A DNA stretch of 64,000 nucleotides. Origin: Gilvimarinus algae. GTDB lineage: Bacteria > Pseudomonadota > Gammaproteobacteria > Pseudomonadales > Cellvibrionaceae. The translations under genes were made by a program, and so were the position numbers. The notes under the pieces were generated by a model that was given only the letters and a program-made list of their open reading frames with translations, did no database searches and was not told the DNA's origin. The stretch lies in the NCBI RefSeq assembly GCF_030518215.1, contig NZ_JAULRT010000035.1, positions 186,001 through 250,000 of the forward strand, given 5' to 3'. Positions 8,718-16,451 of this stretch are shown one piece after another. The stretch's first letter is position 1. The number at the start of each line of letters is the position of its first letter.

Positions 8718-9434
8718 ATGGATCGATCCGGCAGCAAACCCGCACTGATCATTGGCGCCTTCGTCTTTGCCGCCCTCGGCCTGCTTGGCTTTTTACTGCG
8801 CGATGCAGCCATTGCCGTCAAGGAATACGAGCGCACGGTCACCGCCAAGGGGCTCGCTGAGCGCGAGGTGCCGGCCGACATTGTCATCTGGCCGATCAGC
8901 TTTACCCTGGCGAGCAACGAGCTTAGTGAACTCTACCAAAGCATCGATGACAGCACCCAGCATATCCGTGAGTTTTTGCACTCCCGTGACATCGCCAGCG
9001 GCGACATCAGCACCAATGCACCAGTGATCACCGACAAATCGGCCCAGTCTTATGGCGGGCCGGCCGCGCCTTTTCGCTATGTGGCCACTGCGGTGGTGAC
9101 CGTTTACAGCGCCGACATCAATAGGGTGCGCAGCGCCATGAGCGACGTCGGCACACTGGGCAAGAAAGGCATTGTCCTGACCGCGGGCAACTACGACGCT
9201 CAAACCGATTACCTGTTCACCGGCCTAAATGACATCAAGCCGGCGATGATTGAAGAGGCCACGGTCAAGGCGCGGGAAGTGGCCACCAAGTTTGCCGAAG
9301 ACTCCGGCAGCCGCCTGGGTAAAATCAAGCGCGCCTCTCAAGGTCAGTTCTCCATTAGTGCGCGCGACGCCAACAACCCCCACATTAAGAATGTGCGGGT
9401 AGTCTCCACCGTTGAATACTATCTGGCGGATTAA
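8718..9434 (+). CDS. SIMPL-domain (DUF541) membrane-anchored protein
   Basis: A 238-residue protein with an N-terminal membrane segment (about residues 9-27) that probably serves as signal anchor, followed by a periplasmic SIMPL/DUF541 domain (VTAKGLAEREVPADIVIW, INRVRSAMSDVGTLGKKGI, EEATVKAREVATKFAEDSG). The E. coli relative YggE is linked to protection from oxidative stress, but the molecular function is unknown. The MgtC-like gene follows after 12 bases, suggesting co-transcription. Confidence 0.85.
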   Translation: MDRSGSKPALIIGAFVFAALGLLGFLLRDAAIAVKEYERTVTAKGLAEREVPADIVIWPISFTLASNELSELYQSIDDSTQHIREFLHSRDIASGDISTNAPVITDKSAQSYGGPAAPFRYVATAVVTVYSADINRVRSAMSDVGTLGKKGIVLTAGNYDAQTDYLFTGLNDIKPAMIEEATVKAREVATKFAEDSGSRLGKIKRASQGQFSISARDANNPHIKNVRVVSTVEYYLAD

Positions 9435-9446
9435 ACCCCGACGACT

Positions 9447-9893
9447 ATGCACTTTGATCTCAGCATACAAGAAGTAATCGAACATCTGATGCAGATGGGC
9501 ATCGCCCTGCTGCTCGCCATGCCCATGGCGGTGAATCGCGAACACAGCGCCCCGGGCGCCGGCCTGAGGACCTTTCCGCTGGTGGCACTCGCCTCCTGCG
9601 CCTACATGCTGGTGGGCATACAGGTTTACGGCTCGGGGGAAGCCGAGGCGCGAGTCATGTACGGGATTATTACCGGTATTGGTTTTATCGGCGGCGGCGC
9701 CATTTTAAAAAACAACAACCATACCGTGGGCACGGCCACTGCGGCGAGCATCTGGAACACGGGCGCTATAGGGGTATCCGTGGCGTACAACCGCTACGAA
9801 ATCGCCCTCGTACTGGCGCTGACCAACTTTCTTATTTTGCAATTTGCAACGCCATTGAAAAAGCAAAAAGACGACGATCAGCTATCGCCCTGA
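9447..9893 (+). CDS. MgtC/SapB family membrane protein
   Basis: A 148-residue protein with about four membrane helices and the MgtC/SapB core: EHSAPGAGLRTFPLVALAS, then GFIGGGAILK and TAASIWNTGAIGVSVA. It lacks the long cytoplasmic C-terminal domain of Salmonella MgtC and so matches the short SapB-like subgroup. MgtC-like proteins modulate F-ATPase or adaptation to low magnesium; this role is only inferred by family. Its last 16 bp overlap the convergent glycosyltransferase gene. Confidence 0.85.
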   Translation: MHFDLSIQEVIEHLMQMGIALLLAMPMAVNREHSAPGAGLRTFPLVALASCAYMLVGIQVYGSGEAEARVMYGIITGIGFIGGGAILKNNNHTVGTATAASIWNTGAIGVSVAYNRYEIALVLALTNFLILQFATPLKKQKDDDQLSP

Positions 9894-11152
9894 AGCCGGC
9901 TTTTCACCTCAATCCAGCGGGACATAAACTCGGTACTGCGCGCGGCGTGAAATTGAAACATAGCACCGAGAAAATTTTTCTGTCTGTGCGCGTCCAAATC
10001 ATCCAGCAATCCGTGGAGCCGATGAACCCAGGCCGGCCCTAACCGCTGGGCATCGAAGTTTTCCCGCAGCAATGGCAGGCAGGCATCCGCCGCATGGCGC
10101 CAATGATCGGCTTCAAGATACAAACGCGCAGCCTCGCGGGCAAACGATTCAGCGTCGGTGGCTATGGCGCCGGGCCAGGGACCCTCGCCCCCCATGCCTT
10201 CGCTGGCTATGGGCGTGGCGATGTTGGGCGTTGCACAGCGCATGGCATCGAGCAGCTTGCCCTTGATACCGGCGCCAAAACGCAGTGGCGCCAGCAGTAC
10301 CCGCGCCGCGCCGATCACCACCTGGGCATCGTCTGCCCAGCCTTTAATGTAAAAGCGCTCTGCCGGGTTGTGTAACTGTGTCGCCTTTTTCGGTGGGTAG
10401 GCGCCGTAAATGTGTAGTTCGGCCTCCGGCACCTGCCGGCGCAGCTCTGGCCAAATGCTCTGTTTCAACCACAACACAGCGTCCCAGTTGGGGTTATGAC
10501 GAAAGTTGCCAATAGTGACAAAATGGCGACGCTCAATAAAAGTGTGACGCTCGCTCTCGCCCGGGTTCACCATAAAGGGCAAGAGATAGAGCAGCGCCTG
10601 GGGCACCTGAAAGTAATCCTGCAAAAGCGCGATTTCCACCGGTGAAATCATCAGCGTCATATCGCAGCGCAAGATAGAGGCGACCTCGCGCAGAATCATC
10701 TCACTGCGGCGCATTTGACAGAACAGCTCAGCGCTTTCTGCCAGTACCGGGCCGGCCTGCTTGTCCGAGGCCAGCGCTTGTTTTAGCAATTGTTCACGCG
10801 CCGCTCTGAGGCTGTGCAGGTCTTCGGTATCCAACACCCTCAGCGCCGCCGGACAGGCCGAGGCGACGCGCCAACCAAACTGCTCTTCGGTCACAAAGCG
10901 ATCAAAAATCACCACATCGGGCGCAAGGGCGCGAACAAATTCTTCAAAGCTGCTGCAATTGAGCGCGATGCTGTGCGCCGGCACATTGAGACTGGATAAA
11001 TCGATCTGATGCTCACTGAGCGCGGCGGCGCACGCGAAATCCACCACAAAGTCACCCGCATGTAAGGCCTGTATTAGCTGCACAATGCGCGCACCGGCGG
11101 CCGATGAGTTGGGCTCGGGCCAGACGTAACCCACAATCAACGCGCGCTTCAT
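9878..11152 (-). CDS. Glycosyltransferase, GT4-like
   Basis: About 424 residues with a GT-B organisation: N-terminal Rossmann half beginning ALIVGYVWPEPNSSAAG, and a C-terminal donor-binding half with FVTIGNFRHNPNWDAVLWL, ELHIYGAYP, IKGWADDAQ and FGAGIKGKLLDAM. The ATG at 11152 forms an ATGA overlap with the upstream LpxR-type gene; a GTG three codons earlier is a less likely start. No signal peptide, so it acts in the cytoplasm, probably on a cell-surface glycan. Operon placement with a lipid A-modifying enzyme suggests LPS or envelope glycan work, by inference. Confidence 0.8.
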   Translation of the reverse strand: MKRALIVGYVWPEPNSSAAGARIVQLIQALHAGDFVVDFACAAALSEHQIDLSSLNVPAHSIALNCSSFEEFVRALAPDVVIFDRFVTEEQFGWRVASACPAALRVLDTEDLHSLRAAREQLLKQALASDKQAGPVLAESAELFCQMRRSEMILREVASILRCDMTLMISPVEIALLQDYFQVPQALLYLLPFMVNPGESERHTFIERRHFVTIGNFRHNPNWDAVLWLKQSIWPELRRQVPEAELHIYGAYPPKKATQLHNPAERFYIKGWADDAQVVIGAARVLLAPLRFGAGIKGKLLDAMRCATPNIATPIASEGMGGEGPWPGAIATDAESFAREAARLYLEADHWRHAADACLPLLRENFDAQRLGPAWVHRLHGLLDDLDAHRQKNFLGAMFQFHAARSTEFMSRWIEVKSRLQGDS

Positions 11153-12117
11153 AGTCGCCACGCCATACTCAGAGCGCCAAAGCTGTCCCGCGACTTGTCG
11201 CCCGCATCCAGTGAGCTGCCGGTTTTGTAGCTAAGCGTGACACTGAGATCACTCCAGCTGTAGCTAAAGCCCGCCGTCAGACTCAGCTGGTCGTGCCGCA
11301 GATCCGTTTGGGCACTGTCGCGATAGGTGTTGCCGTTGATTAATATATTGTTAAAAACATAACTCGCCTCAAAACCGCCGTACAAGTACCAGCCGCCATC
11401 AATGGCCGCCGGCGAACTGATGCGACCATAGTGCAGGGCAGTGGTGGCAAAGCTCGCCTCGAGCCCTCTGCCGGCGCGCACGATAGCGCCGCCACCCACA
11501 TGACTCTCCAGGTTACCCAGCCCCGCCTGTGCCAGCAGCACTGTATCCAGATGGGTACTTAGGGGCATTCGCCAGACCGCAGTGCGCTCCAGTTGAAAAA
11601 CGGGCTCATCGTTTAACTGATAATCCCAACCCTTGGGTTGCTCGGAGCCGGTTATTTTGTGCACCAGCTTTTGCATTTGCTCGGCGCCGGAAGAGGGGCC
11701 GACGATGCCAATGGTCGTGCGCACCAGGTCGGCAAAATTCTCTTCGACCACCGCGTGACTGACACGGTAGAGCAACAGCCCGGCGTAGGGCGCATCGTCC
11801 GGGTCGGGTACGGTGCGCGAAATATCGGACGGCGTGACCATGGCCTGACCCAGCGAATGCTCACTGAAAAACAGCGAGTCCGGAGACTCATCCAGCATCC
11901 AGGCCAGGGGGCGAGCCAAAAAAGGTGTACGATACTCAGTGTCGCCTTGATCGGATATATCGTAGAGGGAGAGAAACAAACCGTTGGTGTAACCGCCGCC
12001 GTCGGTGCCGGTAAACAAATCGTTTTGCCAGACAAGCGACACCCAATCCATCGCCAGCACACTGGTGCTAGCGCAAAGCCCGCCGACCAATAGGCTCGCC
12101 CGCAAAAAAAACTGCAT
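11149..12117 (-). CDS. LpxR-type lipid A deacylase family outer-membrane protein (DUF2219)
   Basis: A 322-residue outer-membrane beta-barrel protein with signal peptide (cleavage near VLA-MD, residue 20). The family hallmarks are VWQNDLFTGTDGGYTNG-like N-terminus (Asn-Asp pair), EHSLGQ, and DDAPYAGLLLYR. LpxR removes the 3'-acyloxyacyl chain of lipid A in a Ca2+-dependent way. The ATG at 12117 is preferred: it has a GAGGG site and directly starts the signal peptide, whereas upstream in-frame codons translate to an Arg-rich stretch that is antisense-like. It is third in a tight four-gene minus-strand group. Confidence 0.85.
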   Translation of the reverse strand: MQFFLRASLLVGGLCASTSVLAMDWVSLVWQNDLFTGTDGGGYTNGLFLSLYDISDQGDTEYRTPFLARPLAWMLDESPDSLFFSEHSLGQAMVTPSDISRTVPDPDDAPYAGLLLYRVSHAVVEENFADLVRTTIGIVGPSSGAEQMQKLVHKITGSEQPKGWDYQLNDEPVFQLERTAVWRMPLSTHLDTVLLAQAGLGNLESHVGGGAIVRAGRGLEASFATTALHYGRISSPAAIDGGWYLYGGFEASYVFNNILINGNTYRDSAQTDLRHDQLSLTAGFSYSWSDLSVTLSYKTGSSLDAGDKSRDSFGALSMAWRL

Positions 12118-12127
12118 GTCTGCGCCC

Positions 12128-12424
12128 TCAGGATTCTTCGGTGCGCATATAGACCTTGTAGTTTTCCCGGTAGTCTTCCAGGTGCTCTTTGAGAAAGTCG
12201 CGATACTGGTTGGTGAGATAGCGAAGCGAGGGCTCGATTTCTTCGGTGAATTCACTACGATCCACCGAAGAGCTGGCCACGACAAAGGCGTTAAAGCGCG
12301 CGGCCGCCTGCAGCAGCGCCGCACTGACCATACCCGGATCGGCCGTCTCGCAGCGGCTATTGGCGCGCTCGATAAACTCATCCACCAGATCCCAGTAGAG
12401 GTCGTTGTCGTCTTTGTCAGTCAT
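12128..12424 (-). CDS. DUF3144 family protein
   Basis: A 98-residue acidic cytoplasmic protein (DKDDNDLYWDLVDEFIERAN, VSAALLQAAARFNAFVVASS, FLKEHLEDYRENY) matching the DUF3144 pattern. The function is unknown. The ATG at 12424 has a GAGGTG site; a GTG four codons upstream is possible. It lies 13 bp after the NTF2-like gene and 10 bp before the LpxR-type gene. Confidence 0.75.
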   Translation of the reverse strand: MTDKDDNDLYWDLVDEFIERANSRCETADPGMVSAALLQAAARFNAFVVASSSVDRSEFTEEIEPSLRYLTNQYRDFLKEHLEDYRENYKVYMRTEES

Positions 12425-12437
12425 CGGTGATGGCACC

Positions 12438-12830
12438 TCAATTCATAAAGGTCATACGGCGGATCAAGCCGCCCTGAAATTGGTATATTTTAATCACATC
12501 CAGCTCTTGGCGGGTGTCTTTCACCTTAAAGCTGGCGCGTTCCAGAGTGATGACTTTGTCGTTGAGATCGATGACCTTAACGATGCGGCTGCTGGGGCTG
12601 TGATCGGCAAAGGTTTTGCGGGTGGTTTCAATCAAGGCGCCCTTGCCGGCAGTGATGGGCGTATCGGGGTAATTGTAGACTTCGATATCATCGTGGAAGT
12701 AACTGGCGTACTTGTCAGCGTCGTTACTGTTGTAGGCATCAACCTGCTGTTCAATCAAAAGCACATTTTGCTGGGCCAAGGCCACTGCACAGGCCAGCAT
12801 AAGCACTAGGCCACTGATGAGTCGAATCAT
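12438..12830 (-). CDS. Exported SnoaL/NTF2-like protein
   Basis: A 130-residue protein with signal peptide (cleaved after ALA, about residue 19) and a compact SnoaL/NTF2-like cone fold: VDAYNSNDADKYASYFHDDI, then a beta sheet KVITLERASFKVKDTRQELDVIKIYQF. Secreted NTF2-like proteins bind or convert small hydrophobic ligands, but nothing identifies this ligand. It is the first gene of the group running down to the glycosyltransferase. Confidence 0.75.
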   Translation of the reverse strand: MIRLISGLVLMLACAVALAQQNVLLIEQQVDAYNSNDADKYASYFHDDIEVYNYPDTPITAGKGALIETTRKTFADHSPSSRIVKVIDLNDKVITLERASFKVKDTRQELDVIKIYQFQGGLIRRMTFMN

Positions 12831-12875
12831 ATCCCCTCCACTGAGCGCTCCAGAGGGGATATTCTAACGCAACTG

Positions 12876-13646
12876 CTAGTGGCTGTGTGAGTCGCGCCCC
12901 TCAGACACGCGCAGGGTTTTGTGCACTCTGCGCTCGGAGCGCTCACCGGCACCGCGACTCTGCTGGTAGTACCTGTCCTCTAAGGCCAGCAAGCGATCAC
13001 CGTGGACGACAAACTGGCGGTCGGAGCGAACCTCGAAGTGAAAGCGGATAAATATAAACACTCGGCCAGAGGCGTCAATGCGCGTGCGACTGGCCAAGGG
13101 TACACCGTTTTCGTCAATCCAGACCGACAAGACACCGTCGTAGGATTTAACATACTTGCGCTCGTGCTTGGCCAACTGGCTAATGGGCAGGGCAAAATCC
13201 AGCCGGCGAGCCGGCACTTGCTCATAGGACTCCTCGGTTTCACCCAGGTACTGCGCCGCATTGATCGAGCGCTGCAAACTGTCACGGGCGCGCACCATCA
13301 ACCTGGCATCGGCGGGCGATAGCTCATGCACCCCATCCTTGGCGGGCGTCGCGACATCAGGGTCCCTCGCACGCTGCGCCTCTTCGCCCTCAAGGCTCGC
13401 CAGCAGCTCGGCACCGTAGGCGAGACTCAAAGCCTCCGGGGAATCCACAACCCGGGCACTGGCAGCGCCCTTGCGTTCCACAGCATCGTCGCCATCGCCA
13501 TACTTCTGCATGACCTCAACGGCCAGCTCGCCCGTAACTGGCAGGCGTTGCGTCAGCGTCTCAAGGGCGCGCTGCAAATCGGCCAAGCCATCGGCGCGGC
13601 TCGTTGCGGCCAGGCAAAGCAGAACCAGACATCCCAAGACTTTCAT
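12876..13646 (-). CDS. Hypothetical exported protein
   Basis: A 256-residue protein with signal peptide (residues 1-18, ending SRA-DG). No family recognised. The middle is acidic and helical (EALSLAYGAELLASLEGEEAQ, SPADARLMVRARDSLQRSIN), followed by a beta-rich part with VLSVWIDENGVPLASRTRID and FIRFHFEVRSDRQFVV that resembles an antiparallel sheet. The C-terminus is basic and His-rich (HKTLRVSEGRDSHSH). It follows the GntR-ABC operon after an 85-bp gap and may be its distal member; a GTGAGGTG site precedes the ATG. Confidence 0.6.
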   Translation of the reverse strand: MKVLGCLVLLCLAATSRADGLADLQRALETLTQRLPVTGELAVEVMQKYGDGDDAVERKGAASARVVDSPEALSLAYGAELLASLEGEEAQRARDPDVATPAKDGVHELSPADARLMVRARDSLQRSINAAQYLGETEESYEQVPARRLDFALPISQLAKHERKYVKSYDGVLSVWIDENGVPLASRTRIDASGRVFIFIRFHFEVRSDRQFVVHGDRLLALEDRYYQQSRGAGERSERRVHKTLRVSEGRDSHSH

Positions 13647-13730
13647 AACACCTCACTTGCACAAACAACCGACGCCTGGAGAGGCGAAAGAATTCATCCG
13701 TCTGACAATGACAATTTTCGGATAAATAGT

Positions 13731-14069
13731 TCACTCCCTGATGGCATCGCGCAAACCCAGAACCACCAGCAACAGGCTGAGCAATAGGCTGCCCATTAAA
13801 CCGTAGCTCAGTACCCGGGTAGCGACCGGCGCCGTTCGTGTCTGTTGAGTGCCAGCGTCTACGGCGACCGAAATAGTCAGCGCGGCACGCGTACGGCGGG
13901 TGATATCCAGCAGGGCTTCCACAGGCTGATAGCGACGAAAATCCAAAGACCAAGACGCCTGGGTGTAGGATAAACTGGTGAAATCGCTTTGCGTCAGCGA
14001 CAGCTGTGCATGAGAATTGATGCTCAAAACCAGCAGCGCGATAAAAGAGACCGACCGCAAGATGTTCAT
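13731..14069 (-). CDS. Small hypothetical membrane-anchored periplasmic protein
   Basis: A 112-residue protein with N-terminal signal (residues 1-22, ending SHA-QL), a short exported segment (LDFRRYQPVEALLDITRRTRAALTISVAVD) and a C-terminal membrane helix (about 87-106). The family is not recognised. The start at 14069 has an AGGGGA site; a TTG seven codons upstream is also open. It follows the ABC permease gene by 23 bp and is very likely part of the GntR-ABC operon. Confidence 0.6.
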   Translation of the reverse strand: MNILRSVSFIALLVLSINSHAQLSLTQSDFTSLSYTQASWSLDFRRYQPVEALLDITRRTRAALTISVAVDAGTQQTRTAPVATRVLSYGLMGSLLLSLLLVVLGLRDAIRE

Positions 14070-14092
14070 GACACTTATCCCCTGTGACAATA

Positions 14093-15013
14093 TTAAATTT
14101 CAAAGCGCCGGTCACGCAGCCAAACAGCGCCATACACAAACACACAAGACACCGCGAGCCCCAGATACAAACCGGGACGAACAACAAAAGCGCCAATACC
14201 TCTCAACCCCGCCTGTCCATCACCGGCAACAAAGCTGATGTGATCGCCTACATACAATCCACTGAGGTAGGCCGCCAGGGTTTCGACTAAATACCCGGTT
14301 CCCAGAAACCACTTTTCAAACAGCCAAATCCCTACAAACACTGCGACCAATATGCCAAAGGGCGAGCGCTTGGCCCAAGCCGACACCAGCAATAGTGCAC
14401 TGATCAGCGGCAGAGCCCAAAGCCCGGTAAACCACAGTTTGACAAAGCCAGCCGCCGCACTTGGCAATACACGCATCTGCTGCCAGAGCTCGGAGCCACT
14501 GAGGTCAAGAGTGCTAGTGCCAAAAGCAACAGCCCCACCACTGTAAGCCAAGACGGTTAAGAAGGCACACAACCAGTAGATCAACGGCAAGGTAAAAGCA
14601 CACAACAACAGCTTGGTGATCACCACCTGCCACTCAGACAAAGGCAGAGATTTGAAAAACAAAATGCTTCGGTCGCGACGATCGCCAATCAAAGCACCTA
14701 ACGAATAAATAATCGTATTAAACAGACAGATAACACCAAAAATAAAATAGATAATGTACTGTACACCGATTAGCTTATCCGCTGCCATTTCCTGCACACT
14801 CTGATGGCCCTCTGTCGCATTTGCCTGCTCACCCTCGCTGTGCCATTTGTTGGACCAGTGAAAATTCACATCGCCAAGATGCTCAGCGTGCAGGGAGTAA
14901 AGCGAAATAGCCGAAAAAACCAGGATAATCGCAAACAGCAACAGCGGCGCTTTATAGAATATGCCAGAGCTTTCCCACACCTCGCGCTTTACCTGAGTAA
15001 TGATTTTATTCAT
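14093..15013 (-). CDS. ABC-2 type transporter permease
   Basis: A 306-residue inner-membrane protein with about six helices (first at residues 24-44, then LIGVQYIIYFIFGVICLFNTIIYSLGALIGD, LPLIYWLCAFLTVLAYSG, PLISALLLVSAWAK, FGILVAVFVGIWLFEKWFL, LGLAVSCVFVYGAVWL). The pattern fits the ABC-2 permeases paired with YtrA-type GntR regulators. The ATG at 15013 overlaps the ATPase stop by 8 bp and has a GAGGAG site. The substrate is unknown; related systems respond to envelope stress or cell-wall antibiotics. Confidence 0.85.
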   Translation of the reverse strand: MNKIITQVKREVWESSGIFYKAPLLLFAIILVFSAISLYSLHAEHLGDVNFHWSNKWHSEGEQANATEGHQSVQEMAADKLIGVQYIIYFIFGVICLFNTIIYSLGALIGDRRDRSILFFKSLPLSEWQVVITKLLLCAFTLPLIYWLCAFLTVLAYSGGAVAFGTSTLDLSGSELWQQMRVLPSAAAGFVKLWFTGLWALPLISALLLVSAWAKRSPFGILVAVFVGIWLFEKWFLGTGYLVETLAAYLSGLYVGDHISFVAGDGQAGLRGIGAFVVRPGLYLGLAVSCVFVYGAVWLRDRRFEI

Positions 15014-15893
15014 GGCCTGACTCCTCATGCGCACCGGCAGAAACGGTGGGTGCTACCTTGGCGACAAAAACCTCGGCAAGGGACGCCAGCGCCAACTCAC
15101 CCAGGCTTGCCAGGCGCTCGCGCGGGACATTTTCAAAAATAAATTCGTGCCCGCTCAAAGTCCGCGACTCACTGACCGGTTTTAGCGCTCGCGCCTGAGC
15201 GACAGACTCCGGGCCGGTTTTCAATTTAACAAACTGATTTTCAAAACTTTCTATCGATTCATTCAGCACAATTTTGCCGTCATTAATAAATACAACGTCG
15301 GTCAGCAGGTGTTCAATTTCCTCCACCTGATGCGTCGTTATCAAAATGGTGCGGTCGCCATCGTAGTAGTCATTCAGCAAGGCGTCGTAGAAGGTGCGTC
15401 TGTAGATAATATCGAGCCCCAGCGTCGGCTCATCCAACACCAGCAGCTTGGCATCCACCGCCATCACCAGCGCCAGGTGCAATTGGGTCACCATGCCTTT
15501 GGACAATTCACGAATCTTGCTCGTGCGTTTGATCTGCGTTTTGGTGAGCAACCGCTCAGCCAACGCCTGATCAAACCGCGGATGAATACCCGCCACATAC
15601 TCGATGGCCTGGGAGACCTTCATCCACCTCGGCAGGGTCGCAGTATCGGCAATAAAGCAGACCTGCTCGAGCATTTTTGAACGGGCGCGGCGCGGATCCT
15701 CACCCAGTACATTTATATCTCCGCTGGCCACGCCGAGCCCCAGCAGGGACTGCAACAAGGTGGTTTTGCCCGCGCCATTGGGGCCGATAAGACCGACAAT
15801 CTTGCCACTGTTGATTTCAAGGTTGATGTTGTCCAGCACCTTGTGGCGGCCGTAGCGCTTGTTGATGTTGGCAGCCTGAATCACCGCACTCAT
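15006..15893 (-). CDS. ABC transporter ATP-binding protein (YtrB-like)
   Basis: A 295-residue single ABC ATPase. Walker A is GPNGAGKTT (about residue 37), Q-loop near CFIAD, signature RELSKGM (a variant of LSGGQ), Walker B LLVLDEPTLGLD and H-loop TTHQVEE. About 75 C-terminal residues beyond the ATPase core are poorly conserved-looking. Its ATG overlaps the GntR stop (ATGA), and the permease overlaps its own 3' end, so the three form one translationally coupled unit. Confidence 0.92.
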   Translation of the reverse strand: MSAVIQAANINKRYGRHKVLDNINLEINSGKIVGLIGPNGAGKTTLLQSLLGLGVASGDINVLGEDPRRARSKMLEQVCFIADTATLPRWMKVSQAIEYVAGIHPRFDQALAERLLTKTQIKRTSKIRELSKGMVTQLHLALVMAVDAKLLVLDEPTLGLDIIYRRTFYDALLNDYYDGDRTILITTHQVEEIEHLLTDVVFINDGKIVLNESIESFENQFVKLKTGPESVAQARALKPVSESRTLSGHEFIFENVPRERLASLGELALASLAEVFVAKVAPTVSAGAHEESGHE

Positions 15894-16258
15894 TTCCCCT
15901 CCTCCTCACTGGCCAGGCGGATGGCCTGCACCAGCTCTTCTGTTGTAATACCCAGGGCGCTGGCCCGCTGTAACAACATCGGCAGCTCCCGCAAAAAGGT
16001 GTCGCGCTCACGCGCATTGAGACGCTCGCGCGCGCCCTCGAGAACAAACATGCCCAGGCCCCTGCGCTTTTCCACCAGCCCTTCATCCACCAGGGCCTGG
16101 TAGGCCTTGGCCACGGTCAGGTGATTGATCTGATAGTCCGCTGCGATCTGGCGCACCGACGGCAGGGCATCGCCGGCAGCCACCTGTCCGCGCAGGATCA
16201 ACTCGATCATGCGCTCGTAGAGTTGCCGGTATATGGGCTGATCATCTCGCCACTGCAT
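15890..16258 (-). CDS. GntR-family regulator, YtrA subfamily
   Basis: A 122-residue repressor: winged helix at residues 9-75 (DQPIYRQLYERMIELILRGQ, ALPSVRQIAADYQINHLTVAKAYQALVDEGLVEKRRGLGMFV) and the short helical C-terminal dimerisation part typical of YtrA, without a ligand-binding FadR/HutC domain. YtrA-type regulators normally repress their own operon with an adjacent ABC transporter. A perfect inverted repeat over the -10 of its promoter (16286-16307) fits this. Confidence 0.92.
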   Translation of the reverse strand: MQWRDDQPIYRQLYERMIELILRGQVAAGDALPSVRQIAADYQINHLTVAKAYQALVDEGLVEKRRGLGMFVLEGARERLNARERDTFLRELPMLLQRASALGITTEELVQAIRLASEEEGK

Positions 16259-16285
16259 TGTTCTGGAACCACCCGCTTCGATATA

Positions 16286-16307
16286 GTGTTATACATAACT
16301 ATAACAC
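16286..16307. promoter_or_regulatory. GntR/YtrA operator
   Basis: Perfect inverted repeat with 8-bp arms GTGTTATA / TATAACAC separated by six bases. It covers the -10 element and the likely transcription start of the GntR-ABC operon, as expected of an autorepressor site. Confidence 0.7.
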
Positions 16308-16325
16308 CATAAAACAATTGGTCAA
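16298..16325 (-). promoter_or_regulatory. Sigma-70 promoter of the GntR-ABC operon
   Basis: On the minus strand, TTGACC (16325-16320), 16-bp spacer, TATAGT (16303-16298). It ends about 40 bp before the GntR start codon, and its -10 element lies inside the inverted repeat 16286-16307. Confidence 0.7.
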
Positions 16326-16451
16326 GCATTGAACGCCTGCGGGGGCAAAAGACACAAATTCAGGGCAAATTCAAGACTGTAATAGCGGCCGGTTTTACGC
16401 ATAATGCTTCGGCCCGGTGAGGGATTTGAGAAGATCAAAAGAGATATCGAC

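Noticed and set aside
11149-12381. A longer LpxR-type protein with an 88-residue leader
   Set aside because: The leader is antisense-like and Arg/Ser-rich; the ATG at 12117 begins a good signal peptide with a ribosome-binding site.
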